Below, one piece after another: positions 37,291 through 47,178 of a stretch of 64,000 nt of DNA (within the stretch, counting starts at the first letter, position 1; every line of letters begins with the position of its first letter). The stretch spans positions 558,001-622,000 of the forward strand of contig NZ_CP084262.1 in NCBI RefSeq assembly GCF_022879575.1. The letters are read 5' to 3'. Under the pieces are notes generated by a model. That model made no database searches. It was not told where the DNA came from and was given only the letters and a program-made list of their open reading frames with translations. Both the position numbers and the translations under genes were made by a program. The stretch comes from Caballeronia sp. SL2Y3. GTDB lineage: Bacteria > Pseudomonadota > Gammaproteobacteria > Burkholderiales > Burkholderiaceae.

Positions 37291-38489
37291 TCGAAGGCGC
37301 GGCGCGCGGCATCGGCCCGATACAAGCGCGCCAGTTCGAAGGCACGCTGTCTGAGCGCCTCGCGGTCGGCGCTCAACGCATCGCGCATGGCGGCTTCGAG
37401 TTCGTCGATCGACACGGCGCCCGGCGCGTTCGCGTCGTCCCACGTCTGCGCATAGGCGGCCTGCTTGCCGGTTCGCGCCGCTTCGTCCGGATGAAGCATG
37501 TTGAGGCGAGGCAGTCCATACGCCATCGCGACGATTCGTCCGTGCAGGCTGCTGCCCGCGTACCCTGCGCTCGTCGCGATCAATGCGCAGATGTCCCAAA
37601 TGTCCAGCGACCGGAAGACGAGCGCGCGATGCTGCATGCGGGCCGCAAGCCGCTCGTATGCGTCGATGTCGTCGTGCCACGGCGCCGCGCCCGCGCGAAA
37701 CAGCACGATGCCAAGGCCGGTCGATGCGGCGAGCGCATCGAGTTCGCGCGCCAGCCGGTCGAGCGTGGCGTCGTCGCCGAAGTCGGCGCTGAACTGCACC
37801 GCGAGATGGCCGCGCGGACACGCCCGTCGCACATCGGCCACGGGGCCATGACGGGCGCGCGAGGCGATGCGTGAATCGAAGAGCTCCGCGATCATCGTCA
37901 CCGGGTCCGGCACGAGCCTCGCTTCGATGCCCGCGGCACGCAGCGTCGCTCGCGTGTGCGCGTCGCGCACGCTGAGATCGTCGGCGCTGCGCAGTTTGCT
38001 CAGGACCTCGTTGCGCAGCGCAGCCCCGCGCGCGTCGAGCGACACGCCGCCGACCGCGTTGAAGCCAATCGACGCCTGCAGCCAGCTCTCGCGGCCGACG
38101 ACATAAGGCGCGAGCGCATCCGAATGCAGCACCGAGCGCGCATACGCCGAGCGGTCTTCGGGCCGCGAGCCGTATCGCGCGATGGTCGCCTGCGCATCGT
38201 CGGGTTCGTCGAGCATCACGGCGGCTTCCCACGCGTCGCAGGTCAAGAGTTCGCCGCCCGCATGCACGAGCGTGACCGGCGTATCGCGCAAGCGTGCGGC
38301 GAGCGTGCCGAGCGCCGCGACCGCGTGGCCGCCGTATCGGCGCAGGTCGCGCGCGGCCAGTCCCGCGAAAACCGGTTTGGCGTCAGGCAGGCGTTCGGCA
38401 AAGAGGCGTTGCTCGACATGCGCGAACAACATGTCGCCGAAGTTGTGGCGGTCGAATGCGCCGAAGATCACGACGGTGGCATTGAGCAA
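37287..38489 (-). CDS. Polysaccharide pyruvyl transferase family protein
   Basis: A 400-residue protein. No ATG fits near the domain start; a TTG at 38489, with GAGGA about 7 nt upstream, gives a protein starting (M)LNATVVIFGAFDRHNFGDML. Family features are the N-terminal GAFDRHNFGDMLFAH, a SVRDAHTRATLRAAGIEA segment, and SAGYAGSSLHGRIVAMAYGLP near the C-terminus, the last being the conserved SxxHxxI region. Members add pyruvate ketals to exopolysaccharide sugars from phosphoenolpyruvate. It lies 25 kb from the exopolysaccharide locus, next to a cyclic di-GMP synthase. Confidence 0.8.
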   Translation of the reverse strand: MLNATVVIFGAFDRHNFGDMLFAHVEQRLFAERLPDAKPVFAGLAARDLRRYGGHAVAALGTLAARLRDTPVTLVHAGGELLTCDAWEAAVMLDEPDDAQATIARYGSRPEDRSAYARSVLHSDALAPYVVGRESWLQASIGFNAVGGVSLDARGAALRNEVLSKLRSADDLSVRDAHTRATLRAAGIEARLVPDPVTMIAELFDSRIASRARHGPVADVRRACPRGHLAVQFSADFGDDATLDRLARELDALAASTGLGIVLFRAGAAPWHDDIDAYERLAARMQHRALVFRSLDIWDICALIATSAGYAGSSLHGRIVAMAYGLPRLNMLHPDEAARTGKQAAYAQTWDDANAPGAVSIDELEAAMRDALSADREALRQRAFELARLYRADAARRAFD

Positions 38490-38616
38490 TGAGCTTCCTC
38501 TGTGTGTCCGAATCTTCGTTCGCTTCTTTGTTCGCTTGACGCGCCGCACTGCTGCGCCTATACAGGACGTTCCCGCTTCGAGCACGCGAGGCGGCCGACC
38601 GCGACCGGAGCCTTCG

Positions 38617-39384
38617 ATGACGAGCACGACACGCGCCGCGCTGTTCCCTGCCTCGCTTGCCCTACCCTTCGTCGTATTCTTCGCCGCCTGTTCGACCAGC
38701 CCGCCGCCCGCCCCGCCGACGCAGGCCATTACGACGACGCTGCCATCCGGTGGCGTCTACAAGGGCACCTTCGGCCACGCGGACGCCACCTTGCTCATGC
38801 TCTTCGACGGCACCGCCTACCTCTTCTATGCGAGCGGCGGCGTGGGCCTAGGAGGCGTCGTCATTGCGACAAACGGCTCGCAGACGAGCGACGGACGATT
38901 CGCAAGCGCGACCGCATTGAATTACCGCATCGGCGCAGCGCCGCCGTCGCCGGTGTCGTTCACGGCGGACTTCGCGCATGCGCCGGCCGTCGAAGGAGCG
39001 ATCACGCGCGGTAACGGCGGCGAGCGCCAAAATCTCTCCGCGACGGCCGCGCCGCTGCTCGACACCGCGCCCACGCTCGCCAATGCGGGCGGCCTCTACA
39101 GCGGACGCGGCATGGCGCTGGGCGGCTCGACGACGACGCGCATCACCGTCGCCGCCGATGGCTACGCCGCCGGCACGACGAGCGCCGGCTGCATCTTCAA
39201 GGGGACGCTGCGCCCGCGCCCCGGCGTCAATGCCTACGCGGTGTCGGCCACCTTCGGTCCCGCGCCCTGCCCGCTGCCCGACGCGACGGTGGACGGCAGC
39301 GCCATCGTCGACGGCGCGCGCCTCCTGATCGCGCTGCCGAGCCCGGACCGATCGAACGTCTTCGTCTTCGATGGCCGGAAGTAG
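38617..39384 (+). CDS. Putative outer-membrane lipoprotein, unknown function
   Basis: A 255-residue protein; GGAG lies 8 nt before the ATG. The N-terminus is a lipoprotein signal with lipobox FFAAC, then a Pro-rich segment (SPPPAPPTQA). The rest is a beta-rich, Gly/Ala/Thr-rich sequence with two partly similar halves (GGVYKGTFGHADATLLMLFD; NAGGLYSGRGMALGGSTTTR). The repeat suggests a transferrin-binding-like or lipocalin-like beta barrel, but no family was recognised. Confidence 0.7.
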   Translation: MTSTTRAALFPASLALPFVVFFAACSTSPPPAPPTQAITTTLPSGGVYKGTFGHADATLLMLFDGTAYLFYASGGVGLGGVVIATNGSQTSDGRFASATALNYRIGAAPPSPVSFTADFAHAPAVEGAITRGNGGERQNLSATAAPLLDTAPTLANAGGLYSGRGMALGGSTTTRITVAADGYAAGTTSAGCIFKGTLRPRPGVNAYAVSATFGPAPCPLPDATVDGSAIVDGARLLIALPSPDRSNVFVFDGRK

Positions 39385-39557
39385 CAGCGGCATCGACTTT
39401 ATTCACGCGCCGCTTACATACGGCGTTTCGTGTCCTAACATTGCTTTACCGGGCCAGCGGCGCCGCACGTCCCGGCGCATCAACGCTGAAGGCCCGGCGA
39501 AGAAAGTCGTGTCGTTGAACAACATCTTCCGATGCCGTAAATAATGGAGACACCCGG

Positions 39558-40826
39558 ATGAACGCAACGCTCAAGCTCTTGCCATTGGCCGTCGGCGCGA
39601 TTTTCGCCTGCATGCCGCCCGCCGACGCAGCGCAGGACAACGTCGGCACGCTGTCCAACTTCCGTCAGACGGGCAATACACAGCCGCCCGAGACGGTCCC
39701 GCAAACCGGTCAGACGGCGGACGCGCTTCGCGAAAACCTGAAGCAGATCAAGCTGCCGCCGGGCTTCAAGATCGACCTGTATGCGGTCGTGCCGGAAGCG
39801 CGGCACATGGCGATCGAGCCATCCACGGGTGTCGTGTTCGTCGGCACGCGCAAGAATCGCGTGTGGCAGGTGACGGACCGGACGAAGCAGCGCGTCGCGA
39901 GCGACGTCGTGCAGTTCGCCTCGTCCGTGTCGTTCAAGGTGCCCAACGGCGTGTGCTTCTCGCCGGACGGCATTCTGTACGTGGTCGAGCAGAACCGCGT
40001 GCTCGGTTTTCCGGCCGCGCAGTTCTTCGGCGAAGGCGGACCGGACGTGGCGGCAGCGGTCGTGGTGCCGCAAGGCAAGCTGATTCCGACGCAGTTCGAG
40101 AGCTTCAATCATGGCGCGCGTGCGTGCCGCATCGGACCGGACAAGAAGCTGTATATCGCGCTCGGGCAGCCGTGGAACGTGCCGCCGAAGGACAAACTCG
40201 CGGAACTCGACCGCAACGGGATCGCGGGCATCATCCGCATGGATCAGGACGGCAAGAACCGCGAAGTGTATGCGCATGGCGTGCGCAATTCCGTGGGCCT
40301 CGACTTCAATCCAAAGGACAAGACCTTGTGGTTCACCGACAACCAGGTTGACGGCATGGGCGACGACACGCCGCCCGGCGAGTTGGACCACGCGACGAAG
40401 GCCGGCGAGAACTTCGGCTTTCCGTGGTACGGCGGCGGCAAGGTGCGCACGGTGGAGTACAAGGATCAGAACCCGCCGGCCGGCGTCGTGTTTCCGCAAG
40501 TGGAGTTCGCCCCGCACGCCGCCGACCTCGGCATGTCGTTCTACACCGGCAAGATGTTCCCGCAGAAGTATCAGGGCGGCATCTTTGATGCGGAGCACGG
40601 CTCCTGGAATCGCACGAAGCCGATTGGCGCGCGCATCATGTACACGCCGATCAAGGACGACGGCACCGCTGGCGAGACGGAAGTCTTCGCGGAAGGCTGG
40701 CTCACGCAGAGCGGCGAATACATGGGCCGTCCGGTCGACGTTCAGATGCTTCAGGACGGATCGCTGCTCGTCTCGGACGACTACGCCGGCGCGATTTACC
40801 GCATCTCGTACTCGGGGGCCAAATGA
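39558..40826 (+). CDS. PQQ-type sugar (sorbosone-like) dehydrogenase, periplasmic
   Basis: A 422-residue protein with a Sec signal ending near PADA. The fold is the six-bladed propeller of soluble glucose/sorbosone dehydrogenases: KLPPGFKIDLYAVVPEARHM, VFVGTRKNRVWQVTDR, YAHGVRNSVGLDFNP, LWFTDNQVDGMGDDTPPGEL, FPQVEFAPHAADLGM and DGSLLVSDDYAGAIYRI. Family members oxidise sugars or aldoses with PQQ and pass electrons to a cytochrome. The next gene is a cytochrome c overlapping by 4 bp, so electron transfer to it is likely. Actual substrate is unknown. Confidence 0.88.
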   Translation: MNATLKLLPLAVGAIFACMPPADAAQDNVGTLSNFRQTGNTQPPETVPQTGQTADALRENLKQIKLPPGFKIDLYAVVPEARHMAIEPSTGVVFVGTRKNRVWQVTDRTKQRVASDVVQFASSVSFKVPNGVCFSPDGILYVVEQNRVLGFPAAQFFGEGGPDVAAAVVVPQGKLIPTQFESFNHGARACRIGPDKKLYIALGQPWNVPPKDKLAELDRNGIAGIIRMDQDGKNREVYAHGVRNSVGLDFNPKDKTLWFTDNQVDGMGDDTPPGELDHATKAGENFGFPWYGGGKVRTVEYKDQNPPAGVVFPQVEFAPHAADLGMSFYTGKMFPQKYQGGIFDAEHGSWNRTKPIGARIMYTPIKDDGTAGETEVFAEGWLTQSGEYMGRPVDVQMLQDGSLLVSDDYAGAIYRISYSGAK

Positions 40827-41149
40827 GGCGCGTGAAGCAGACGGCGGCGCTCGCGGCGTTGGTGACGTTGCTTGTGGCAATGTCGGACGCGTCGCTCGCG
40901 GCGGGCGATCTCAAGGCGGGACGCGCGAAGGCGGCGCAGTGTCAGGCGTGCCACGGGCTCGACGGCATGTCGAAGCTGCCGGAAGCACCCAATCTCGCGG
41001 GTCAGACGGAGGAATATCTCGTGAAGGCGCTCAACGATTTCCGCTCGGGCGCGCGGCAGAACGAGATGATGTCGGTGGTGGCGAAAGGCTTGTCGGATAC
41101 GGACGTCGCGAATCTCGCGAGCTATTACCACAGCCTCGGCAAGCAGTAA
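40823..41149 (+). CDS. Periplasmic c-type cytochrome
   Basis: A 108-residue protein that overlaps the dehydrogenase stop as ATGA. It has a signal peptide ending SLAAGD and one heme site CQACHG, with the distal methionine supplied later (QNEMMSVV). It is a class I monoheme cytochrome, full length for the family. Its coupling to the sugar dehydrogenase suggests it accepts electrons from that enzyme and passes them to the respiratory chain. Confidence 0.9.
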   Translation: MRRVKQTAALAALVTLLVAMSDASLAAGDLKAGRAKAAQCQACHGLDGMSKLPEAPNLAGQTEEYLVKALNDFRSGARQNEMMSVVAKGLSDTDVANLASYYHSLGKQ

Positions 41150-41177
41150 GGGCGTTCGATTTTTTCGAAACGAACGC

Positions 41178-41205
41178 TTGACTTGGCGGACTAAGGGTTT
41201 ATACT
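41178..41205 (+). promoter_or_regulatory. Strong sigma-70-like promoter
   Basis: TTGACT (41178-41183), a 16-bp spacer and TATACT (41200-41205), each one base from consensus. It drives rightward transcription that would meet a terminator only about 60 nt later, so its product should be a small RNA rather than an mRNA. Confidence 0.7.
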
Positions 41206-41211
41206 AGCTCC

Positions 41212-41274
41212 TGTCTCCTCCATGTCTCAACCGATGTGGATTCAAGCCCGCTCTCTCGAGCGGGTTTTTTTTTT
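41212..41274 (+). ncRNA. Candidate small RNA with anti-Shine-Dalgarno segment
   Basis: Between the promoter at 41178-41205 and the terminator ending at 41274 lies a unit of about 63 nt without a plausible gene. The 5' part contains TCTCCTCCATGTCTC, which can pair with AGGAG ribosome-binding sites and start codons, like the CU-rich loops of known anti-SD riboregulators. The 3' part is the terminator hairpin. The exact start (about 41212) is inferred from -10 spacing. No matching known RNA family was recognised. Confidence 0.6.
41247..41274 (+). terminator. Rho-independent terminator with ten U residues
   Basis: CCCGCTC (41247-41253) and GAGCGGG (41258-41264) form a 7-bp GC stem with a TCTC loop, directly followed by ten T (41265-41274). 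It is a textbook intrinsic terminator for the + strand. Confidence 0.9.
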
Positions 41275-41290
41275 GGCCTTTGCGGCAAGA

Positions 41291-41327
41291 CTATCCACAG
41301 AAATCGGGGAAAAGCCTGTGGACAACG
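41291..41327. repeat. DnaA-box-like inverted pair, third copy
   Basis: CTATCCACA starts at 41291 and TGTGGACAACG ends at 41327. TATCCACA and TGTGGACAACG are separated by 17 bp, the same spacing as in the two copies at 52251 and 52433. Each arm differs by one base from TTATCCACA or its complement. Confidence 0.6.
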
Positions 41328-41393
41328 CGCTGACGAATGGCCTAAGCCGTTGACCCGGAAGCACTTACCACCACCGCTTCACAACGCACCCGC

Positions 41394-41579
41394 TTACTTC
41401 CCATCGCCGGCGCACGACAAAACCATCGCCTGAGCGCGGCTCGCGTCGGCGGCGAATATCGCCTGCGGCGCGGTCGCGATGCTCAACTCTTCGGCAGCCG
41501 ACCCCGGCAGCGCGTAAAGAATCGTGCCGGTCGCGACGAGCGCCACGATCATCGATAAGAACCACGAAAAGACGTACAT
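41394..41579 (-). CDS. Small membrane protein, unknown
   Basis: A 61-residue protein; GAGGTG lies about 6 nt before the ATG at 41579. Residues 3-25 (MYVFSWFLSMIVALVATGTI region) form one membrane helix, with an extracytoplasmic-looking tail ending SCAGDGK. No family was recognised. The ribosome site and hydrophobic helix support it. Confidence 0.5.
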   Translation of the reverse strand: MYVFSWFLSMIVALVATGTILYALPGSAAEELSIATAPQAIFAADASRAQAMVLSCAGDGK

Positions 41580-41712
41580 CGCCGGCACCTCGCCATAGAA
41601 CGCTTCGTCGGGACAGGCGCGTCGAACGTCAGCGCCTGACGCGCAGAGTAAAGCGTCGCGGCGGGTCGCACAGCCCCACGGAGGGAGGGACGTGAAGGAG
41701 GGAAGCGCCCGG

Positions 41713-42378
41713 TCAGCGCGTGTCCGGCGCGGGCACCGGCGAGACGCCTTGCGCGCGGGCGGCGGCGTCCTGTGCGCGCATCGCGCGAATGAAACCGTCG
41801 CGTTCGCGCAGCCGGGCCCAGTAACGCGCGACCGGTTCGGCGAAGCGCGCGCTCAAGTCCAGATGCTCCGCCAGCATCAGCGCATAGCCGACCGAAATGT
41901 CCGCCGCCGTGAAGCGGCCCGCGCAAAGAAAGTCCTGCCGTTCCAGAAGCGGTGAGAGCGCGCGCAACCGCGCGTGGAACCATCGCGCGTAGTCTTCCGC
42001 GACTTGCGGCTGCCGGCGCTCGGGTGGCTCGAAATGCGTGTAGCGCAGCACGAGCGTCTGCGGGAACGTGAGCGTCGCCTCGCCGAAGTGCAGGAAGTTC
42101 AGATAACGGCCGAAGTCGGCCTCGTGCACGGCGACATCGAGCACGCCGGGCGAATAGCGCGCCGCGAGATATTGGCAGATCGCGGCGGATTCGGTCATGA
42201 AGAGTGCATCGTCGGAGAATGCGGGCACCGTGCCGAGCGGATTCACGTCCATGAAGGCGCGCGCCATCATTCGCGGCGGAAACGGCAGCATCTTCAATTC
42301 ATACGACAGGCCGATTTCCTCGAGCGCCCACAGCGGCCGGAACGAGCGCGCGCTGACGCAGTGATGGAGCGTGATCAT
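41713..42378 (-). CDS. Glutathione S-transferase family protein
   Basis: A 221-residue protein with an N-terminal thioredoxin-like domain (MITLHHCVSARSFRPLWALE, then FMDVNPLGTVPAF and TESAAICQYLAARY, the Glu-Ser pair that binds the glutathione gamma-glutamyl group) and a C-terminal helical domain (FTAADISVGYALML). Its start lies 17 bp from the stop of the upstream enoyl-CoA hydratase on the same strand, so the two form an operon. It may detoxify or isomerise an acyl-CoA-derived electrophile (inference). Confidence 0.88.
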   Translation of the reverse strand: MITLHHCVSARSFRPLWALEEIGLSYELKMLPFPPRMMARAFMDVNPLGTVPAFSDDALFMTESAAICQYLAARYSPGVLDVAVHEADFGRYLNFLHFGEATLTFPQTLVLRYTHFEPPERRQPQVAEDYARWFHARLRALSPLLERQDFLCAGRFTAADISVGYALMLAEHLDLSARFAEPVARYWARLRERDGFIRAMRAQDAAARAQGVSPVPAPDTR

Positions 42379-42394
42379 CGCCGCGCTTCTTCGC

Positions 42395-43192
42395 TCAGGC
42401 GAGCCACGACGGCTTGCGCTTCTCGAGGAAACTGCGCACGCCCTCGCGACCTTCGTCCGATGCGCGTATCCGCGCGATGCGATCCGCCGTGTCCGACATG
42501 AGCGTCTCGTCGATGACGCTGCCCGCCAGATCCGCGACGAGCCGCTTGCATTCGCGCACCGCGTTCGGGCTGTTCGCGGCGATGCTCGCGGCGATTCCGT
42601 CGACGGCGGCGTCGAGCGCATCTGCTGCGACGACCTGATGCACGAAACCGATGCGCAGCGCCTCGGCTGCGTCGAAACGCTCGGCCGTCACGAAATAGCG
42701 GTGGGCCGCACGCGCGCCCATCGCGCGGATCACGTACGGCGCGATGGTCGCGGGCATCAGGCCGAGCTTGGCTTCCGACAGGCAGAAGTGCGCCGTGTCC
42801 ACGGTCACCGCGATATCGCACGCGGCGACGAGGCCCACGCCGCCCGCGTAGGCGTCGCCCTGCACTCGCGCGATGACCGGCTTCGCGCTCGAATAGATGG
42901 TGTTGAGCATGGTGGCGAGACCGAGCGCGTCGGCGCGGTTCTCCGCGTCCGTGAAGCCCGCCATGCGTTTCATGTAGTTCAGGTCCGCGCCCGCGCAGAA
43001 GGCCGGGCCGTTTGCAGCGAGGATGATTGCGCGCACGTTGGCGTCGTCGTTGAGCGCGCGGAACGCGGCCGTCAGCTCGACGATAGCCGCGTCGTCGAAC
43101 GCATTGCGCACGTCCGGCCGATCGAGCGTTACGCGGGCAATCGGGCCATCGACGGCGAGTCTCAGGCGTTGCAGGTTCATTGCATCGCTCAT
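42395..43192 (-). CDS. Enoyl-CoA hydratase/isomerase (methylglutaconyl-CoA-hydratase-like)
   Basis: A 265-residue crotonase-fold protein; GGAG lies before the ATG at 43192. It shows LDRPDVRNAFDD, the oxyanion-hole segments AFCAGADLNYMKRM and DAYAGGVGLVAACDIAV, and SEAKLGLMPATIAPYV, a pattern I associate with methylglutaconyl-CoA hydratases of leucine breakdown. Other liu genes are not beside it, so the exact substrate is open. It is the first gene of a two-gene operon with the GST. Confidence 0.88.
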   Translation of the reverse strand: MSDAMNLQRLRLAVDGPIARVTLDRPDVRNAFDDAAIVELTAAFRALNDDANVRAIILAANGPAFCAGADLNYMKRMAGFTDAENRADALGLATMLNTIYSSAKPVIARVQGDAYAGGVGLVAACDIAVTVDTAHFCLSEAKLGLMPATIAPYVIRAMGARAAHRYFVTAERFDAAEALRIGFVHQVVAADALDAAVDGIAASIAANSPNAVRECKRLVADLAGSVIDETLMSDTADRIARIRASDEGREGVRSFLEKRKPSWLA

Positions 43193-43287
43193 GTCTTGTC
43201 TCCTCGTTTGCCGCAGCATGTGAGTAGCGCTCATTTCTCACGGGCGCGAACTCGCGCCATACGGCACAGTTTCGTCGATAACGGTAA

Positions 43288-44217
<930 letters not shown>

Positions 44218-44224
44218 GCGGATC

Positions 44225-44905
44225 ATGCCGATCGATACCGCCGACCTTCAGGCCATCGCGCTGACGCTGGAACTCGCGTCGCTCGCGACGGTGCTGCTGC
44301 TCATCATCGGCACGCCGATCGCGTGGTGGCTCGCGCGCACTGCATCGCGCATGAAGGGCCCGGTCGGCGCGGTCGTCGCGCTGCCGCTCGTACTGCCGCC
44401 GACGGTCATCGGCTTCTATCTGCTCGTGCTGATGGGGCCGAACGGCATGGTCGGCAAGCTCACGCAGGCGGCGGGCATCGGTCTGTTGCCGTTCACGTTC
44501 GCCGGGCTCGTCGTGGGTTCGGTGATCTATTCGCTGCCGTTCGTCGTGCAGCCGCTGCAAAACGCGTTCGAAGCCATCGGCCGCCGTCCGCTCGAAGCCG
44601 CCGCGACGCTGCGCGCGGGTCCGTGGGACACGTTTTTCACGGTGGCGCTGCCGCTCGCGCGGCCGGGCATCGTCACGGCGACGATTCTCGGCTTCGCGCA
44701 CACCGTCGGCGAATTCGGCGTCGTGCTGATGATCGGCGGCAACATTCCGGGGCGCACGCGCGTGGTCTCCGTGCAGATTTTCGATCACGTCGAAGCCCTG
44801 GAATACGCGCAGGCGCACTGGCTGGCGGGCGGCATGGTGCTGTTTTCGTTCGCCGTGCTTCTTCTGCTCTATTCGACTCGACGGACGGCGGCGGCGCATG
44901 TCTGA
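44225..44905 (+). CDS. modB: Molybdate ABC transporter permease
   Basis: A 226-residue inner-membrane protein with five or six helices and the ABC permease EAA loop near [15 protein letters not shown] and [18 protein letters not shown]. It starts 7 bp after modA stops and overlaps modC by 8 bp. It forms the translocation channel of the molybdate transporter. Confidence 0.95.
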   Translation: MPIDTADLQAIALTLELASLATVLLLIIGTPIAWWLARTASRMKGPVGAVVALPLVLPPTVIGFYLLVLMGPNGMVGKLTQAAGIGLLPFTFAGLVVGSVIYSLPFVVQPLQNAFEAIGRRPLEAAATLRAGPWDTFFTVALPLARPGIVTATILGFAHTVGEFGVVLMIGGNIPGRTRVVSVQIFDHVEALEYAQAHWLAGGMVLFSFAVLLLLYSTRRTAAAHV

Positions 44906-46046
44906 ACTAACGTCACCTTCGCTCATGCTCGACGACGCACGCAGCGGCGCGGCGCACGCGGCCATCGAAGCGCGCTTCGTCGTCGAACATAGCGGCTTTT
45001 CGCTCGATGTCGATTTGCATCTGCCGGGGCGCGGCGTCACCGCGATCTTCGGCCAGTCCGGTTCGGGCAAGACCACGCTGTTGCGCTGCATCGCCGGCCT
45101 CGCGCGCCCGACACGGGGGCGGCTCGTCGTGAATGGCGACGTATGGCTCGACACCGAGCGCCGCGTTTTCCTGCCGACGCATCGGCGCGCGCTCGGCTAC
45201 GTCTTCCAGGAAGCGAGCCTTTTTCCTCACCTGAGCGTCGAAGAGAATCTGCGATTCGGGCTCAAGCGCGTGCCGCGCGCGACGCGCCGCGTCGATCTCG
45301 CGCACGTCGGGGAACTGCTCGGGATCGCGCATTTGCTCGAACGGATGCCGGCGGGTTTGTCGGGCGGCGAGCGGCAACGCGTGGGCATCGCGCGGGCGCT
45401 GCTGACGAGTCCGCGTCTGCTGCTGCTCGACGAGCCGCTCGCCTCGCTGGACCACCAGCGCAAGCTCGAAATCCTGCCGTATCTCGAACGCCTGCACGAC
45501 GAGCTAGATATTCCGATGCTTTACGTGAGCCACGCGCCCGACGAAGTCGCGCGGCTTGCGGATCATCTCGTGCTGCTCGACGCGGGTCGCGCGCTGGCGA
45601 GCGGTCCGATTAGCGAGACGCTCGCCCGGCTCGACTTGCCGATCGCCCTCGCCGACGATGCCTCCGTCGTGCTGGAAGGCACGGTCGCTGGCTACGACGC
45701 GCGGTATCGGCTGCTGACGCTCGCGCTGCCGGGAGGACGCGCGACGCTGCGCGTGCTGCACGACCCCGTCGCGCAAGGCAAGCCGATGCGCGTCGCGGTG
45801 AAGGCGCGCGACGTGAGCCTCATGACCGGCGAGCATGATCATACGCAGAGCAGCGTGCTGAACGTGCTGCCCGCGACGGTGAAGGCCATTGCCGAGGACG
45901 CCAATCCGTCGCAGGCAGTCGTGCGGCTCGACGTGGACGGCTCGCCGCTGCTCGCCCGCGTGACGCGCTACTCGCTGGATCGCTTGCGGATCGCGCCGGG
46001 CATGCCGGTGTGGGCGCAGGTCAAGGCCGTGTCGCTGCTTGCCTGA
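44898..46046 (+). CDS. modC: Molybdate ABC transporter ATPase
   Basis: A 382-residue ATPase with Walker [11 protein letters not shown]-loop [10 protein letters not shown], signature [16 protein letters not shown] and Walker [13 protein letters not shown]. The C-terminal part (about residues 290-375) is a Mop/TOBE domain ([29 protein letters not shown]) that can bind molybdate and inhibit transport when the cell is replete. Its last 26 bp overlap the convergent nudK gene. Confidence 0.95.
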   Translation: MSELTSPSLMLDDARSGAAHAAIEARFVVEHSGFSLDVDLHLPGRGVTAIFGQSGSGKTTLLRCIAGLARPTRGRLVVNGDVWLDTERRVFLPTHRRALGYVFQEASLFPHLSVEENLRFGLKRVPRATRRVDLAHVGELLGIAHLLERMPAGLSGGERQRVGIARALLTSPRLLLLDEPLASLDHQRKLEILPYLERLHDELDIPMLYVSHAPDEVARLADHLVLLDAGRALASGPISETLARLDLPIALADDASVVLEGTVAGYDARYRLLTLALPGGRATLRVLHDPVAQGKPMRVAVKARDVSLMTGEHDHTQSSVLNVLPATVKAIAEDANPSQAVVRLDVDGSPLLARVTRYSLDRLRIAPGMPVWAQVKAVSLLA

Positions 46047-46623
46047 GCGCAAGATACTGCAACAGCATGATCGTCTTGCCGTCCATGATCTCGCCGCGTT
46101 CGATCATCGCCATCGCTTCGTCGAGCGGCGGTTCGATCACCTCGATCTCCTCGCCCTCGTCGATCACGCCGCCGCCGTCGCCGACGCGCATCGCGCCGTC
46201 GTACTCGCCGACATAGAAGTAAAGCTTCTCCGTCACCGATCCGGGGCTCATGAACGCCTCGAAGATCTTCTCGATGTGGCCCACGCGGTAGCCCGTCTCC
46301 TCCTCCACTTCGGCGCGGATGCGGGCATCGGGCGTCGCGTCGTCCAGCAATCCGCCGGGCGCTTCGATCAGCATGCCGTCATGGCCGTTGACGAACGCCG
46401 GCATGCGGAACTGGCGCGTCAGGAGCACCGTGCCGGTACGCGGGTTGTGTAGCAAGATGGTCGCGCCGTTGCCGCGGTCGTACGTCTCGCGGCTTTGCCG
46501 CTGCCACGTGCCGTCGCGGCGCCGGAAATCGAAGATGACTTTTCTGAGCACGTACCAGTCGTCGGACAGCGTGACTGTCTCGACAACGCGAACGCGTTCT
46601 TTCGTGCCGCCTGCATCGGTCAT
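46021..46623 (-). CDS. nudK: Nudix hydrolase, GDP-mannose pyrophosphatase type
   Basis: A 200-residue protein from the ATG at 46623. The Nudix box is [20 protein letters not shown] with EEETGY, in the relaxed form seen in NudK (the first Glu and the Arg of the textbook box are both Ala). [18 protein letters not shown] and GEEIEVIE, then [13 protein letters not shown], match NudK of E. coli closely. It hydrolyses GDP-mannose and related sugar nucleotides. The 3' end overlaps modC by 26 bp, convergent. Confidence 0.85.
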   Translation of the reverse strand: MTDAGGTKERVRVVETVTLSDDWYVLRKVIFDFRRRDGTWQRQSRETYDRGNGATILLHNPRTGTVLLTRQFRMPAFVNGHDGMLIEAPGGLLDDATPDARIRAEVEEETGYRVGHIEKIFEAFMSPGSVTEKLYFYVGEYDGAMRVGDGGGVIDEGEEIEVIEPPLDEAMAMIERGEIMDGKTIMLLQYLALRQAATRP

Positions 46624-46815
46624 GGTCGCCTCGGTTTCGGGTGTTCTTGACACGCATTATTACCGGGTAACACGCCGAAAGAATGCGTCGCCGTGCCGTA
46701 ATTGAAATTCTTCCGCGACTGGAATAGCGTAGAAGAATGCACGCGTCGCGGCCATGTGGAAGCCAGAAGTTTCCTGCCGCGAGGCAACTGAGCAAGAATT
46801 TTTTTGGAGAAAGTC

Positions 46816-47154
46816 GTGAATCGCCTGAAGGCTCTTATCGCGATGTCGGTGCTCGCTACCGCCGGTGTGGCGACAACCGCGAGCGCGCATGGCGGCCGTG
46901 TCGGAATCTGGTTCGGCGCGCCGCTGTATTACCCGGTGGCGCCCGTGCCGTACTACTACTATCCGCCCGCGCCGGTGGTCGCGGTGCCCGCCGCGCCGAC
47001 CACGTATGTCGAACAAGGACAGGCCGCAGCCGCGCAGCCGGGCGGTTCCTGGTACTACTGCGACGGTTCGCGCACGTACTACCCGTATGTGAAGGAGTGC
47101 CCGGGCGGCTGGCGCGAAGTGCCGGCGCAACCGCCCCCGCCGTCGAATCAATGA
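46816..47154 (+). CDS. Exported Tyr/Pro-rich small protein
   Basis: A 112-residue protein. The GTG at 46816 is preferred because GGAG lies 7 nt upstream. A signal peptide ends TTASAHG; the mature part is rich in Tyr, Pro and Val (APLYYPVAPVPYYYYPPAP), with WYYCDGSRTYYPYVKECPGG near the end, a motif seen in many small proteobacterial exported proteins of unknown role. It is followed by a lipoprotein gene 24 bp on, probably in one operon. Confidence 0.78.
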   Translation: MNRLKALIAMSVLATAGVATTASAHGGRVGIWFGAPLYYPVAPVPYYYYPPAPVVAVPAAPTTYVEQGQAAAAQPGGSWYYCDGSRTYYPYVKECPGGWREVPAQPPPPSNQ

Positions 47155-47178
47155 TGAATTGCTAACGGAGTCACGTCC

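Noticed and set aside
41222..41354. Possible 43-codon ORF inside and beyond the small RNA
   Set aside because: It starts in the CU-rich segment without a ribosome site and reads through the intrinsic terminator, so translation is unlikely.
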